Shown: positions 25,565 to 36,018 of the stretch, piece by piece
Numbering within the stretch: the first letter of the stretch is position 1
How the letters are laid out: every line of letters begins with the position of its first letter
NCBI GenBank assembly: GCA_032158295.1
Contig: CM063249.1
Location: 21,764,270 to 21,828,269, forward strand
Length of the DNA: 64,000 bases
Direction: 5' to 3'
Source of the DNA: Pycnopodia helianthoides
Lineage: Eukaryota > Echinodermata > Asteroidea > Forcipulatida > Asteriidae
Translations under genes and position numbers: made by a program
Notes under the pieces: generated by a model
Told to the model about the DNA's origin: nothing
The model's database searches: none
Seen by the model: the letters and a program-made list of their open reading frames with translations, nothing else

Positions 25565-25960
25565 GAGATATATAAATGCAAGGACTCCCTTTACATTCTC
25601 GCATTGTTTAAGATTCTCCTCTTAACATTTCAACATCACCATGGAATTGGTTCCTTGTACTTGACCAGATGCCGCCGAGAAATTCTGTTCTGCAACAAGA
25701 CATCCACGTTATTCCAACTGTTGCCCTGAATTCATATCGTGATATCAGTTTGCTGGACCTCATTTATGGAACAATATTCCTCTTCACATCAAATAGACTG
25801 CCATGGCAACACAGTTCAAGATTCTTTTCAGAATATTCCTATTTAGGTCAGTTTTTTCTCATTGTTTGGTTTTTATTTGAGCACTTCTATACTTCTATTT
25901 TTCCAAAGACAGTTGTTTTTCCTATTTGTTAGTGTGGTTACCATTGAGCTGTTAGTGTGG
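25565..25960 (+). pseudogene. LINE reverse-transcriptase C-terminal relic
   Basis: Pieces of the conserved C-terminal end of non-LTR retrotransposon reverse transcriptase can be read in shifting frames on the plus strand. First comes ILLLTF-H-HGIGSLYLT at about 25612-25665. Then comes a G-PHLWNNIPLHIK-like stretch at about 25758-25795, followed by an in-frame TAG. Between them is an NSYRDIS segment. Frameshifts and the stop show it is dead. I infer a CR1/L2/Jockey-like clade only from the HLWNNIPLHIK style. Confidence 0.6.
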
Positions 25961-26052
25961 TTACTGTTAAGCTGTAATTCTGAGTGTACTGATTGTTCTT
26001 TAGCAGAGCTCATTAAGTTTTTATGTTTTTTTTTTAAATTTTTTTTTTAAAG

Positions 26053-26119
26053 GAAAGCTGTTAACTGATGCTTAAATTGCTTCATGCTGTCAGGAAAAAC
26101 TGGAGAACAGTTACCACAG
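26053..26119 (+). ncRNA. Duplicated exon-like unit a (67 nt)
   Basis: The unit is preceded by a T-rich tract and AAAG, and followed by CACAG then gtaaga, so it looks like an internal exon. It shares GGAAAGCTG at its start and GAAAAACTGGAGAACAGTTA near its end with the units at 26231 and 26443. All three plus-strand frames contain stops. If transcribed, it belongs to a non-coding RNA or an untranslated leader. Confidence 0.45.
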
Positions 26120-26230
26120 GTAAGATGTCAACTTTCTGAATAAAGTCAGGCAGTGAATAGAGTTACCATGTTGTTAAACCTCCTTGTATCAATACTCATT
26201 ATGTGCTTGTATTGTTTGTCTTTCTTTAAG

Positions 26231-26307
26231 GAAAGCTGCTTGACTGATGTCCTCTCGCTTTCAACTCCTGCTGGCAGAGACAAGCTGCGGGAAAACAGTC
26301 CTCACTG
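26231..26307 (+). ncRNA. Duplicated exon-like unit b (77 nt)
   Basis: The acceptor is TTTCTTTAAG and the donor is CACTG followed by gtaaga. It begins GGAAAGCTGCTTGACTGATG, closely like unit a, and the following intron-like sequence also matches (TTCTGA, then CCTTGTATCAATACTCAT). Only one of three frames is open. Confidence 0.45.
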
Positions 26308-26442
26308 GTAAGAAGTCTACTTTCTGATTTAACTTAATCAGGGAATGGATGGAGTATTACAGACATGAGATTGTTGCTGTTAATCTCTAATTTCCTTGTA
26401 TCAATACTCATCAAGTACTTTTTATGTTTGTTTTTCTTTAAG

Positions 26443-26519
26443 GAAAGTTTCTTCACTGATACTTATATGAAACTTTTGCTTCCTGCCGTCAGGGAAAAAC
26501 TGGAGAACAGTTACCACAG
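26443..26519 (+). ncRNA. Duplicated exon-like unit c (77 nt)
   Basis: The acceptor is TTTTCTTTAAG and the donor is CACAG followed by gtaaga. The 3' half is nearly identical to unit a, and the 5' half resembles unit b. Exon plus intron repeats about every 180-210 bp. Confidence 0.45.
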
Positions 26520-26642
26520 GTAAGATGCAAACTTTCTGAATGAAGTCGGGCAGTGGATGGAGTTATCATGAGATGGTTGTTGTTGATCTCGGTGTTGTGT
26601 TGTTGACCCGTTATTGACACATTGCTGTGTAATTCTTTGCAG

Positions 26643-26754
26643 GTGATGAATAGAGAATCTCCAAGAACTGGGACGAGGCAAAAGAGGCAGACGTTTCCCT
26701 TCAGTTGAGACATCCATCAAATCAAGAATCAGAAGTGAATGTTGACTGTCCACG
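26643..26754 (+). ncRNA. Exon-like unit d (112 nt)
   Basis: This stretch lies between the acceptor TAATTCTTTGCAG and the donor CCACG followed by gtaagtt. It does not match units a-c. Together with them and the acceptor at 27171-27172 it would form a five-exon plus-strand transcript. Confidence 0.4.
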
Positions 26755-27172
26755 GTAAGTTATTCAGGAAGTAGGGCAAACCTATAACACCTCTGCTTCA
26801 ACCTCTGAATTGTTTCAATGTTTAGATATTAAGTGCTCTCTGAATATTGAAACTATCATTCCATTCCTTTAATTTCCGAGAAATAATCACAACCTTATAC
26901 ATACTCTGGTACACCATCATGTTGATAAAAGTAGTTACAACATGTTCATTAAAAAAAAATAGTGTGTGGCATTCAAAATTTTGTCAATTTGAAAACTGTA
27001 CAGTTTATCACAGCGTTTTATCTTGAAGTGCTTTGATTTAATTCTTTTTATCTGATCTTTTGACTGATAATTTGTTTATTGCTGTACTGCCAGCTGTTAC
27101 TCATTGTAATGTAATTGTATAATCTTAACTTTACTAAATTTTGAATCCCTCTTTCTTTTTTAAATTTTTCAG

Positions 27173-27900
27173 ATGGCTACCTGACACACCTTAGACCCTA
27201 CAACTTTCAGCACAAAAGCAGGAGCACACTGCATCTTAATTAATGAAAGACATGCTCTACATCTGAGACAGAAGCTGTGATTACCCAAAGCAAGGGCTAC
27301 AATCAATCATCTTGACAAAGACAGCTGAATATTGCAGAGAAGAGAGCAACCATAATGTAATAGACATGACTCTTTGATGAACAGTGGACTTCTATTCACA
27401 TTTGTGGACAGTGACTTCAGCCTGTTGAGCTTTTTAAACTAGTTTTGGATTATCAACACCAAAACTTTGCTAAGACAGTGGTTATCAACACCAGGACTTT
27501 GCTAAGACAGTGGTCATCAACACCAGGACTTTGCTAAGACAGTGGTTATCAACAGCAGGACTTTGCTAAGACAGTGGTCATCAACAGCAGGACTTTGCTA
27601 AGACAGTGGTCATCAACACCAGGACTTTGCTAAGACAGTGGTCATCACCACAAGGACTTTGCTAAGAAAGTGGTTATCAACACCAGGACTTTTCAAGACA
27701 CTGTTTGTCAACACAACAACAAACTTTCCTGAGACAATGTTCATCAACACACCAACTGTCCAAGACAAAGTTAACAATGCAAGAACTTTCCTAAGACAAT
27801 GTTTATGACATCGGTCTTGCTTGTGGACCATCAGAGACAAGGGTGAAGTGCTAGTAACCTCTCACCTTGCTGTTCATCTCTATGTTAAAATAACCTCGCA
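27173..27900 (+). ncRNA. Possible terminal exon of the non-coding transcript
   Basis: A strong acceptor (long pyrimidine tract ending TTTTTCAG) precedes this stretch, which contains a 32-bp tandem repeat. I see no convincing poly(A) signal, so the 3' end given is arbitrary. No long frame is present on the plus strand. Confidence 0.3.
27450..27700. repeat. 32-bp minisatellite
   Basis: The unit is approximately ATCAACACCAGGACTTTGCT followed by AAGACAGTGGTC, repeated about seven times. Degraded units (CAAGACA...TCATCAACAC) continue to about 27810. Confidence 0.85.
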
Positions 27901-28145
27901 ATTAATCAACCTCAAGAAAACTGTGGACTATTGTCATGGAGATTTTTAACTGATGTAGCCTACCATCGTACTTGCATAATGATGTTGGAAGGGTGTGAAG
28001 TGCTGGTAACCTCTCCCCTATGATACCTGCAAGTCTAAAATTAGCATATCGTTTTAAACTGCATGCGTGTTTGTATTGAACTAAGGCTTCAATACATACT
28101 ATACCCTTTTATAAAGGGATACATTCATAAACAAATGTGAGATGT

Positions 28146-28523
28146 TTAAAGGAACATTACAGAATTGGTTTTTGCTAACAAAACAGTTGCTGGCAGTGTT
28201 AAGCACTTGATGTAATCCACCATATACATAAACTGACAAACCTGTAGAAGTTTGAGATCGATTGGCCGTCTGGGTCACGAGAAAATAGTGCAAAACCGAT
28301 TACAAATTTGCATGTGTTATACAATGCATGAATAAAACGCTCACTGAGCGATAAACTCCAATCGGAAGTTAGTTTGATTTATTTCTCATCAAATATGGCA
28401 TTTCAGACAGAAATATTTCTAGGGATGTTTTCTACTATCATCATCATTAGACCGTGTAAGTTTTATGTAAATCTGTGATCAAAAGCATATTTTACAATTA
28501 CCAATTCTGTAATGTGCCTTTAA
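28146..28523. mobile_element. AGGAACATTACAG-family MITE
   Basis: This copy has the same orientation as the one at 21929. The left end is AGGAACATTACAGAATTGGT, and the right end is ACCAATTCTGTAATGTGCCT with one change. TTAA lies at both ends. A short deletion is present near the right terminus. Confidence 0.85.
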
Positions 28524-29870
28524 TGGGTTTTTATTATTTACATGGTTAGGGTATAAAGTAAGTACACTCATGAAAAGCAATTGGATTCAAGTTAAGATTT
28601 AAGCTGCACTGGTTTTTGTGCAGCTGGGTGTTAAACTTATATTTTAGAAAGCCTTGAATTTCTTTGTCTATTTGTAATTTTAAAGTTTGTCCATTTTTTC
28701 TAGTAAGAGTTCAACTGTTACTCTTAATCTCAATTGAGATCTACATTTTTAGTAATATTCATATATATCTTTTAATCATAAAGAATTAATTAAGTTACAT
28801 TAACATGACATTAATTATGAATTAATTAAACGAACTACTCATAAAGAGTTATTAATTAATTAAGTAACAAAAATATGACACATTAAGGTTAAAATGCATG
28901 TAAATTGTTTTGTTTTTTGTATTTATGAAGCAATGTCATTCTTAAATAATTAAATCTAGTTAAGGTGGGGTAGGTGTAAATTAAAGCACAGTGAATTAAA
29001 AAATGAATTAAGTTACATTAATATAACTTGCATTAATACAATGAATGATTTTAATACAACTGATATTAACCTTTGTAACTCTAACAAGTCTTAGTTTTCC
29101 AATAAGAGTAACCATAGGTTTTACAAAAACTTACTCATACTTGACATGTAGCCAGTCATTGTTACCTAACAAGTTAAATATTCAAACTCTCTGAAATTTT
29201 CAATCCTAAAGTTAGTATTTACTAATATATTTATGTAGGATTGTTACATGGCTTTTTAGAACTTACCTAGCAAGGCTAACACCATACGGCTTTTAGACAG
29301 CATAATTTGAATGTACTAACTCATAGGGGGAGTAGTGATAACGCCCTCTAGCAGTGATGCACGTAGACTGTAATATTTGCATTGCTAAGAAATAACTGAC
29401 AAGTATTGTAGCTGACTAAAGCTCTAGCCTTACATAGCATTTTCCGACAGTTGCCATTACAAGTTTTCTTTGTGACTTAACCTGGAGTTCAAGGAAAATA
29501 TCAGAATTGAAGTTTAATTTTTGTTACCTTTACAAAATGAATAACTTTAGAAAGTTAGGCTTTTGACAAGAAAAACTAATAATTTAATTACATTAAGTTT
29601 ATTATATCATAGAATGAAACTTGTACAATATTCTATTTTGTTACTTTTAAAAGATATATATTTCGACACCACCAGTAAAAGATCGTTGTTTTTTGTTTGT
29701 TAAAATGGTACGAATAAATTACTTTTTAAAAACCATGTGAAACACTTCGCCATTTCTTTCTGACTCAAGCAAAGGTCATAGGTCAAAGGGTGCATTTTAT
29801 TTTTTATTTTTTTGACCCACCCATCCTAAGGTTTATATATTAGTTCCGAGCGATTTTTTTCAAGTGGCGA
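28524..29870. other. AT-rich spacer, nothing recognised
   Basis: The region contains several TTAATTAATTAAGT-type stretches near 28786-28865, which are low-complexity. No gene, RNA or clear mobile element was identified. Confidence 0.4.
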
Positions 29871-29871
29871 T

Positions 29872-29950
29872 TTGGCCCAGCGGGCTAGCTCACAGCTTCC
29901 AGAATTCTGGGGCTGTGAGCTCGGCGGTTCAAATCCTGGCGGGAGCCTTT
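29872..29950 (+). repeat. tRNA-like pol III promoter unit (plus)
   Basis: TTTGGCCCAGCGGGCTAGCTC resembles an A box and GGTTCAAATCC is a B box. A T-run follows, as in pol III termination. The acceptor and T stems do not pair properly, so this is a tRNA-derived repeat and not a functional tRNA. Confidence 0.5.
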
Positions 29951-29995
29951 TTTTACCAGTAAAAGAAGATTTTTTTTAAATTCTGGTAAAAATGG

Positions 29996-30063
29996 GTAGG
30001 GCTTGAACCTGGTACCTTTAGCTCTGTAGCCTCTATCTCTTACCGCTCTGCTACTGAGCTTTC
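29996..30063 (-). repeat. tRNA-like unit (minus)
   Basis: Read on the minus strand, AGCTCAGTAGCAGAGCGGTA resembles an A box region and AGGTTCAAGCC a B box. Stems are poorly paired. It points toward the plus-strand tRNA-like unit about 45 bp away. Confidence 0.45.
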
Positions 30064-30179
30064 ATGAAAATCATACGATTTTTGGACTGATGAATATTAG
30101 AATGGCCTGACTTAGAAAAATTTTCACCAAAAGTTTTGCCTGGCTCGAGCCTTGGATTTTGGGCTGATCTGAGGGTTGA

Positions 30180-32760
30180 CCAAGGGTCTTGGTGGCTCAC
30201 ATTTTTCTTGGGGCTGAGGGGTTGGAGAGCTATATGGCAGTCACTGGGGTGGGCTGCTGAAGGGTCAGGGCTTGGGTGGGTAAGGACTGGTCACTAGGAT
30301 AAATTGCTGATGAGGGCTGGCAAACTGAGCTGATAGTGGGTAAGGATTGGTGGGGTAGGGTAGGGGCTGATTGGGTGGCAGTGGCATGCTGGCAAGGGCT
30401 GGTGAATTCGGGTAGGGTAGAGGATGGTTGGGTGGTAGTTAGCATGCTATGGCCAGGGCTGATGACTTGGGGGTAGGGTAGGGGATGGTTGGGTGACTGT
30501 TGGCATGTTGGCCAGGGCTGATGAATTCGGGTAGGGTAGGGGATGGTTGGGTGGCAGTTAGCATGCTGGCATGGGCTGATGACATGGGGTAGGGTATGGA
30601 CGGTTAGGTGGCAGTTAGCATGCTGGCCAGGGGAGGGTTGGGTGGCAGTTAGCATGCTGGCCAGGGGAGGGTTGGGTGGCAGTTGGAATGCTATGGCCAG
30701 GGCTGATGACTTGGGGGTAGGGTAGGGGATGGTTGGGTGGCGGTTAGTATGCTGGCCAGGGTTGATGACTTTGGGAGAGGGGGGGGGGTTAGGGTAGGGG
30801 ATGGTTGGGTGGCAGTTATGCTGGCCAGGGCTGATGACTTGAGGGGGGGGGGGGGGGTAGGGGATGGTTGGGTGGCGGTTAGCATGCTGCCCAGGGCTGA
30901 TGATTTGGGGGGGGGTAGGGGTAGGGGTAGGGGTAGGGTAGGGGATGGTTGGGTGGCGGTTAGTATGCTGGCCAGGGTTGATGACTTTGGGGAGAGGGGG
31001 GGGGGGGTTAGGGTAGGGGATGGTTGGGTGGCAGTTATCATGCTGGCCAGGGCTGATGACTTGGGGGTAGGGGATGGTTGGGTGGCGGTTAGCATGCTGC
31101 CCAGGGCTGATGACTGGGGGGGGGGTAGGGTAGGGGATGGTTGGGTGGCGGTTAGCAGGCTGCCCAGGGCTGATGACTTGGGGGGAGGGTAGGGGATGGT
31201 TGGGTGGCGGTTAGCATGCTGCCCAGGGGATGGTTGGGTGGCAGTTTGCATGCTGGCCAGGGCTGATGACTTGGGGGGGGGGGGGGTAGGGTAGGGGATG
31301 GTTGGGTGGTGGTTAGCATGCTGGGCAGGCTGATGACTTGGGGGAGGTGGGGTAGGTAGGGGATGGTTGGGTGGCGGTTTAGCATGCTGGCCAGTGCTGA
31401 TGACTTGGGTGGGGGGGGTGGGGTGGTAGGGTAGGGGATGGTTGGGTGGCAGTTATCATGCTGGCCAGGGCTGATGACTTGGGGTTGGGGTAGGGAATGG
31501 TTGGGTGGCAGTTATCATGCTGGCCAGGGCTGATGACTTGGGGTGGTAGGGGATGGTTGGGTGGCGGTTAGCATGCTGCCCAGGGCTGATGACTTGGGGG
31601 GGTAGGGTAGGGGATGGTTGGGTGGCAGTTATCATGCTGGCCAGTGCTGATGACTTGGGGGGGTAGGGATGGTTGGGGGGTCATGTGGCAGGGCTGAGAC
31701 TGGGGGGTAGGGATGGTTGGGTGGCAGTTATCATGCTGGCCAGGGCTGATGACTTGGGGGGTGGGGTAGGGAATGGTTTGGGTGGCGGTTAGCAGCTGGC
31801 CAGGGCTGATGATTGAGGGGAGGGGGGGTAGGGTAGGGGATGGTTGGGTGGTGGTTAGCATGCTGGGCAGGGCTGATGACTTGAAGGGGAGGGGGGGGTA
31901 GGGTAGGGGATGGTTGGGGTGGGCGGTTAGCATGCTGGCCAGGGCTGATGACTTGAAGGGGGAGGGGGGGGGGTAGGGTAGGGGATGGTTGGGTGGCGGT
32001 TAGCATGCTGGCCAGGGCTGATGACTTGAGGGGGGGGGGGGGGTAGGGTAGGGGATGTTTGGGTGGCAGTTAGCATGCTGGCCAGGGCTGATGACTTGGG
32101 GGTAGGGGATGGTTGGGTGGCGGTTAGCATGCTGCCCAGGGCTGATGACTTGGGGGGGTAGGGTAGGGGATGGTTGGGTGGCAGTTATCATGCTGGCCAG
32201 GGCTGATGACTTGGGGGTAGGGGATGGTTGGGTGGCGGTTGCATGCTGCCCAGGGCTGATGACTGGGGGGGGGGGTAGGGTAGGGGATGGTTGGGTGGCG
32301 GTTAGCATTCTGCCCAGGGCTGATGACTTGGGGGGAGGGTAGGGGATGGTTGGGTGGCGGTTAGCCTGCTGCCCAGGGGATGGTTGGGTGGCAGTTTGCA
32401 TGCTGGCCAGGGCTGATGACTTGGGGGGGGGGGTAGGGTAGGGGATGGTTGGGTGGCGGTTAGCATGCTGGCCAGGGCTGATGACTTGGGGGGGGGGGTA
32501 GGGTAGGGGATAGTTGGGTGGCGGTTAGCATGCTGGCCAGTGCTGATGACTCTGGGGGGGGGGGGGTAGGGTAGGGGATGGTTGGGTGGCGGTTAGCATG
32601 CTGGCCAGTGCTGATGACTTGGGGGGGGGGGGTAGGGTAGGGGATGGTTGGGTGGCAGTTATCATGCTGGCCAGGGCTGATGACTTGGGGAGGGGGGGCG
32701 GTAGGGTAGGGGGTGGTTGGTTCTTAGTGAACATACTGGCATGTGCTGATGGTTTAGGTT
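30180..32760. repeat. G-rich minisatellite (unit about 55-80 bp)
   Basis: About 35 copies of a unit of the form GGGTAGGGTAGGGGATGGTT, GGGTGGCGGTTAGCATGCTG, (G)CCAGGGCTGATGACTTGGGG. Unit length varies with the G-tract. G is almost confined to the plus strand. Runs of three or more G are dense enough that most units could form G-quadruplexes. Minus-strand frames of proline-rich peptides are a by-product. The array is more irregular at its 5' edge (30180-30700). Confidence 0.92.
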
Positions 32761-34052
32761 AGGGTAGAGGTGGCAGTTGACTGGCAGTATGCAATTAGCT
32801 GATGAGGACTGATAGCTTGGGGTAGGGCAGGGGACATTGGGCTTGCATGGTGAGAGGATGGGTGCTGGATTAAGTAGTCTTTTCTTCAGGCTGAATGGGG
32901 TGGAGTTTTATGGAACCTCATGACAGGTTGGAGTTTATTTAAAGGAGCCAATAACTGTAAAGGATGAAAGACTGTGCCTTGCAAAACTGATTTAAGGGTT
33001 TGGTTCATTTTTGTATTTTAGGGTTAGTGATAATTTTTTTCAAGTTAAAGGAAATAGGTTTTGGATAGAAATGGTTATTTTAAAAGTTTAATTTAAAGGT
33101 TGCATACATTTTGTATTAAATGAGAGACCATGTATTATGAAATAATATAAAGGTGGTGATGTGTTTTAAATTTTTAAGTTATGTTTTGTTTTTGAGTGTT
33201 AAAGTGCTTTTCTAATGTATTTAAGGGTATGCTACTTTTTGGATTAAGTAATGGACAGTACTTTTAAATAAGGAAATGATATATTTTTTTTTAAGAGATT
33301 GCATGCCCTATTTATTGTGGTTTAATTATTATTTTTAAAGACAATAAAGGGCTTTATTTTTCTGCAGCCATCTTTGTTGGATTCACTGTACATTGCCTAT
33401 CATTAGATTACTAGTTTTTCTGAATGGGACCAGCCTTTTTCATTTGTGGATTGGATTTTGCCTTACGCAGTAGTAAAGAAAACATGAATGCTGCCCTCTG
33501 TTGGTTATTTTTATACATATGAATGAAAACAGTAATTTTAGCTTCAGAAGGTGTTTTCCAAAACAGTTTACAAAGTTTGCGCAATAAAGTAAATTTAAAA
33601 CTTGCTTACTTAACCGCAACACACATTTTGTACTGAAAGTGATGGAATGAAACAAATTTCTTGCTATGTTTATAGAATCATTTTATTTGACATCTTCAAA
33701 CAAACACAAACTGTACAGTTTGTTCCAAAATAATTAGTCAATGTAAGAGCAATTTTAATGTTACCGAACCCTGCCGCAAAAGAGAACAACTTTGAAACTT
33801 TTGAGGAATTATATTTGCCGCTGTTTTTGGAACTCCATATCTACAAACAGTGCTTATAGTTTTTGGAAAAGTGATTTGAAATATCTGTTTGAAATAAACA
33901 CACATCAGAGTAAATTTCAAATTAGGTGGAAAAGTTTCCAAATAAATTGATCAAGGATTTTGTGCGTGTAAAACTTCATATGGCAAGTAAATAACTCAGT
34001 TTTGCAGAACAATTGCCTTGCACATAATAACAACAAAGATAACTTGTTTTCC
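32761..34052. other. AT-rich spacer, nothing recognised
   Basis: The only feature noted is AATAAAGGGCTTTATT near 33341, which reads as a poly(A) signal on both strands. No gene is supported. Confidence 0.4.
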
Positions 34053-34446
34053 TTAAAGGAACATTACAGAATTGGTAAGAACAAAACTTGTAAAATATAC
34101 TTTTTGATCACAGATTTACATAAAACTTACACGATCTAATGATGATGATAGTAGAAAACATCCCTTGAAATATTTCTGTCTGAAATGCCATATTTGATGA
34201 GAAATGAATAAACTAGTTTTCCGATTGGAGTTTATCGCTCAGTGAGTGTTTTATTCATTTGTTGAACCTATATGATTTCATGCAAATGTGTACTCGGTTT
34301 TTCACTATTTTCTCGTGACCCAGATGGCCGATCGATCTCAAACTTCTACAGGTTTGTCAGTTTATGTATATGGTGGATTACATAAAGTGCTTACACTGCC
34401 AGCAACTGTTTTGTTAGCAAAAACCAATTCTGTAATGTTCCTTTAA
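34053..34446. mobile_element. AGGAACATTACAG-family MITE, inverse orientation
   Basis: This intact copy runs in the opposite orientation to those at 21929 and 28146. Both 20-bp ends are perfect and TTAA flanks each side. Confidence 0.85.
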
Positions 34447-36018
34447 ACTATTTAAACTTTGAAAAAGACCCTACTTGGGTCAGGTAACAAGTTTATAAAA
34501 AAAATAAGCATAACAGTCAATTATTATTTAGCATTATTTTAGCATTAACACTAATGTGTACTATTTTACAGGTGAAGTTTTTCATCAACTGGATTATAAC
34601 TTCATTTGGAATTTCATATTTACAAATTAAAAGGTTTAAGAAGTTATTGCTTTTTGGACAAGTCAATACAACCTGCCAAACTACCATAAAAGTCTGATTT
34701 TTTCCAAGAGGTTTTTGTTTCAGAGAATTTATGCACGTTCAATTTAAACTTTTTGATTTACAAAATATTTTTTCATATTTCTTAATCAAGTTTAATAACT
34801 TTGAAATTAAGAACAATAAGTACATAATATCATTGTTCCTAAAACTCACTTTTAAAGTGAACATTAAATGTATAAAATAGACTATTTAATATTTACAAAA
34901 GGGCAAATTAAAAAATAAATGAAAGGTTAAAATGGGTTTGTTATAGACCTTACAGAAACTATATGGAACAGTTACATAGTAAACTTAACTTAAAAACAAA
35001 TGTAAAATGGTTTTTCTACACAAAATATTGTTAAGAAATTATTTTTCTTCAAAATAACTATGCAACCCAATGAGTTTGTGCATAAGTCACTCAATATGGC
35101 TCAATACGGCCAAATGTAGGAATTGGTGTCCATGTACAAGTACATACATTGTCAAATACGTACAACGGAAACTAGTAACAGTTACTTTGATTGATTTATA
35201 TGTAAAAATAAACATTTGGGCTAGAGTTTGCACTGTGAAATCTTGCACGACTTCTACCACTTACACCATAATAATGCATCATGATGAGGCTTTGATGATT
35301 TGAGAATCAATGGACAACGTAACCTGAAAAATCAAATGTTTACCATTTACCAAAGAGCCACAGGACTCGGACTTACTGCACACTGTACACATTTAATGAA
35401 AATAACCCCACATGGTTTTATCTGCAGTTGGTATGAGGAACAGGGCACTTCTTAAAAACATATTCAGATTTTTGCTGTTTTTACTTTTTTTAATGTGAAC
35501 ATTTAATGTTAAACATTATCATAATCTTGCCTGCCAAGAAATGCCTCGGAATGAATTTGGTCACTCTTTTTTACACAGGGTGACAAAGTCTATCACAGAA
35601 ATTTTGTCATGCCCAACATTAGTCATGTCAAACTACAGAGTACCTGATTTCAAGTAATGGTATTCACTTATGCACACTTCCATTTTGGAAAAACATTATT
35701 GTCCAACATTATCGTTACTCTTTTTGCTCCTCGACAAGGGGCATCTGCCCCCAATTTATGTATGTGCGCCCCAATGCTCCTGCTTAGAAATACTGTTTGG
35801 TAAAATTCTTTGCTAAACACAAATTGAGTAGGGCACCAGTTGTAACATTGTAAAACTTTGTAGAATTTTGGCTGGTTTCTTGTTTCTGCTCAGCAAGTTT
35901 TTAGTGCTTATGAAATTGTCCAAGATAAAACTACCAGCCTAGGCTTTTGTTAATTAGCATAATATTTCACGGGAAGGGTTAATTATGATATAGTCTCCGT
36001 TATTTGTGGTCTCAAGCT
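34447..36018. other. Spacer and 3' flank of the LRR-Ig gene
   Basis: The 3' UTR of the minus-strand receptor gene must begin at 36018. I see no canonical AATAAA on that strand close by. No other gene is recognisable. Confidence 0.4.

Noticed and set aside
30180..32760. Proline-rich proteins on the minus strand of the G-rich array
   Set aside because: Frames shift with the G-tract length in each unit and are interrupted repeatedly. They reflect base composition.
30180..32760. C/D snoRNA cluster, because each unit has TGATGA
   Set aside because: No properly placed D box or terminal stem accompanies the motif. It is part of the repeated unit.
30180..32760. Interstitial telomere repeats
   Set aside because: GGGTA cores resemble but do not form TTAGGG arrays, and units are 55-80 bp long.
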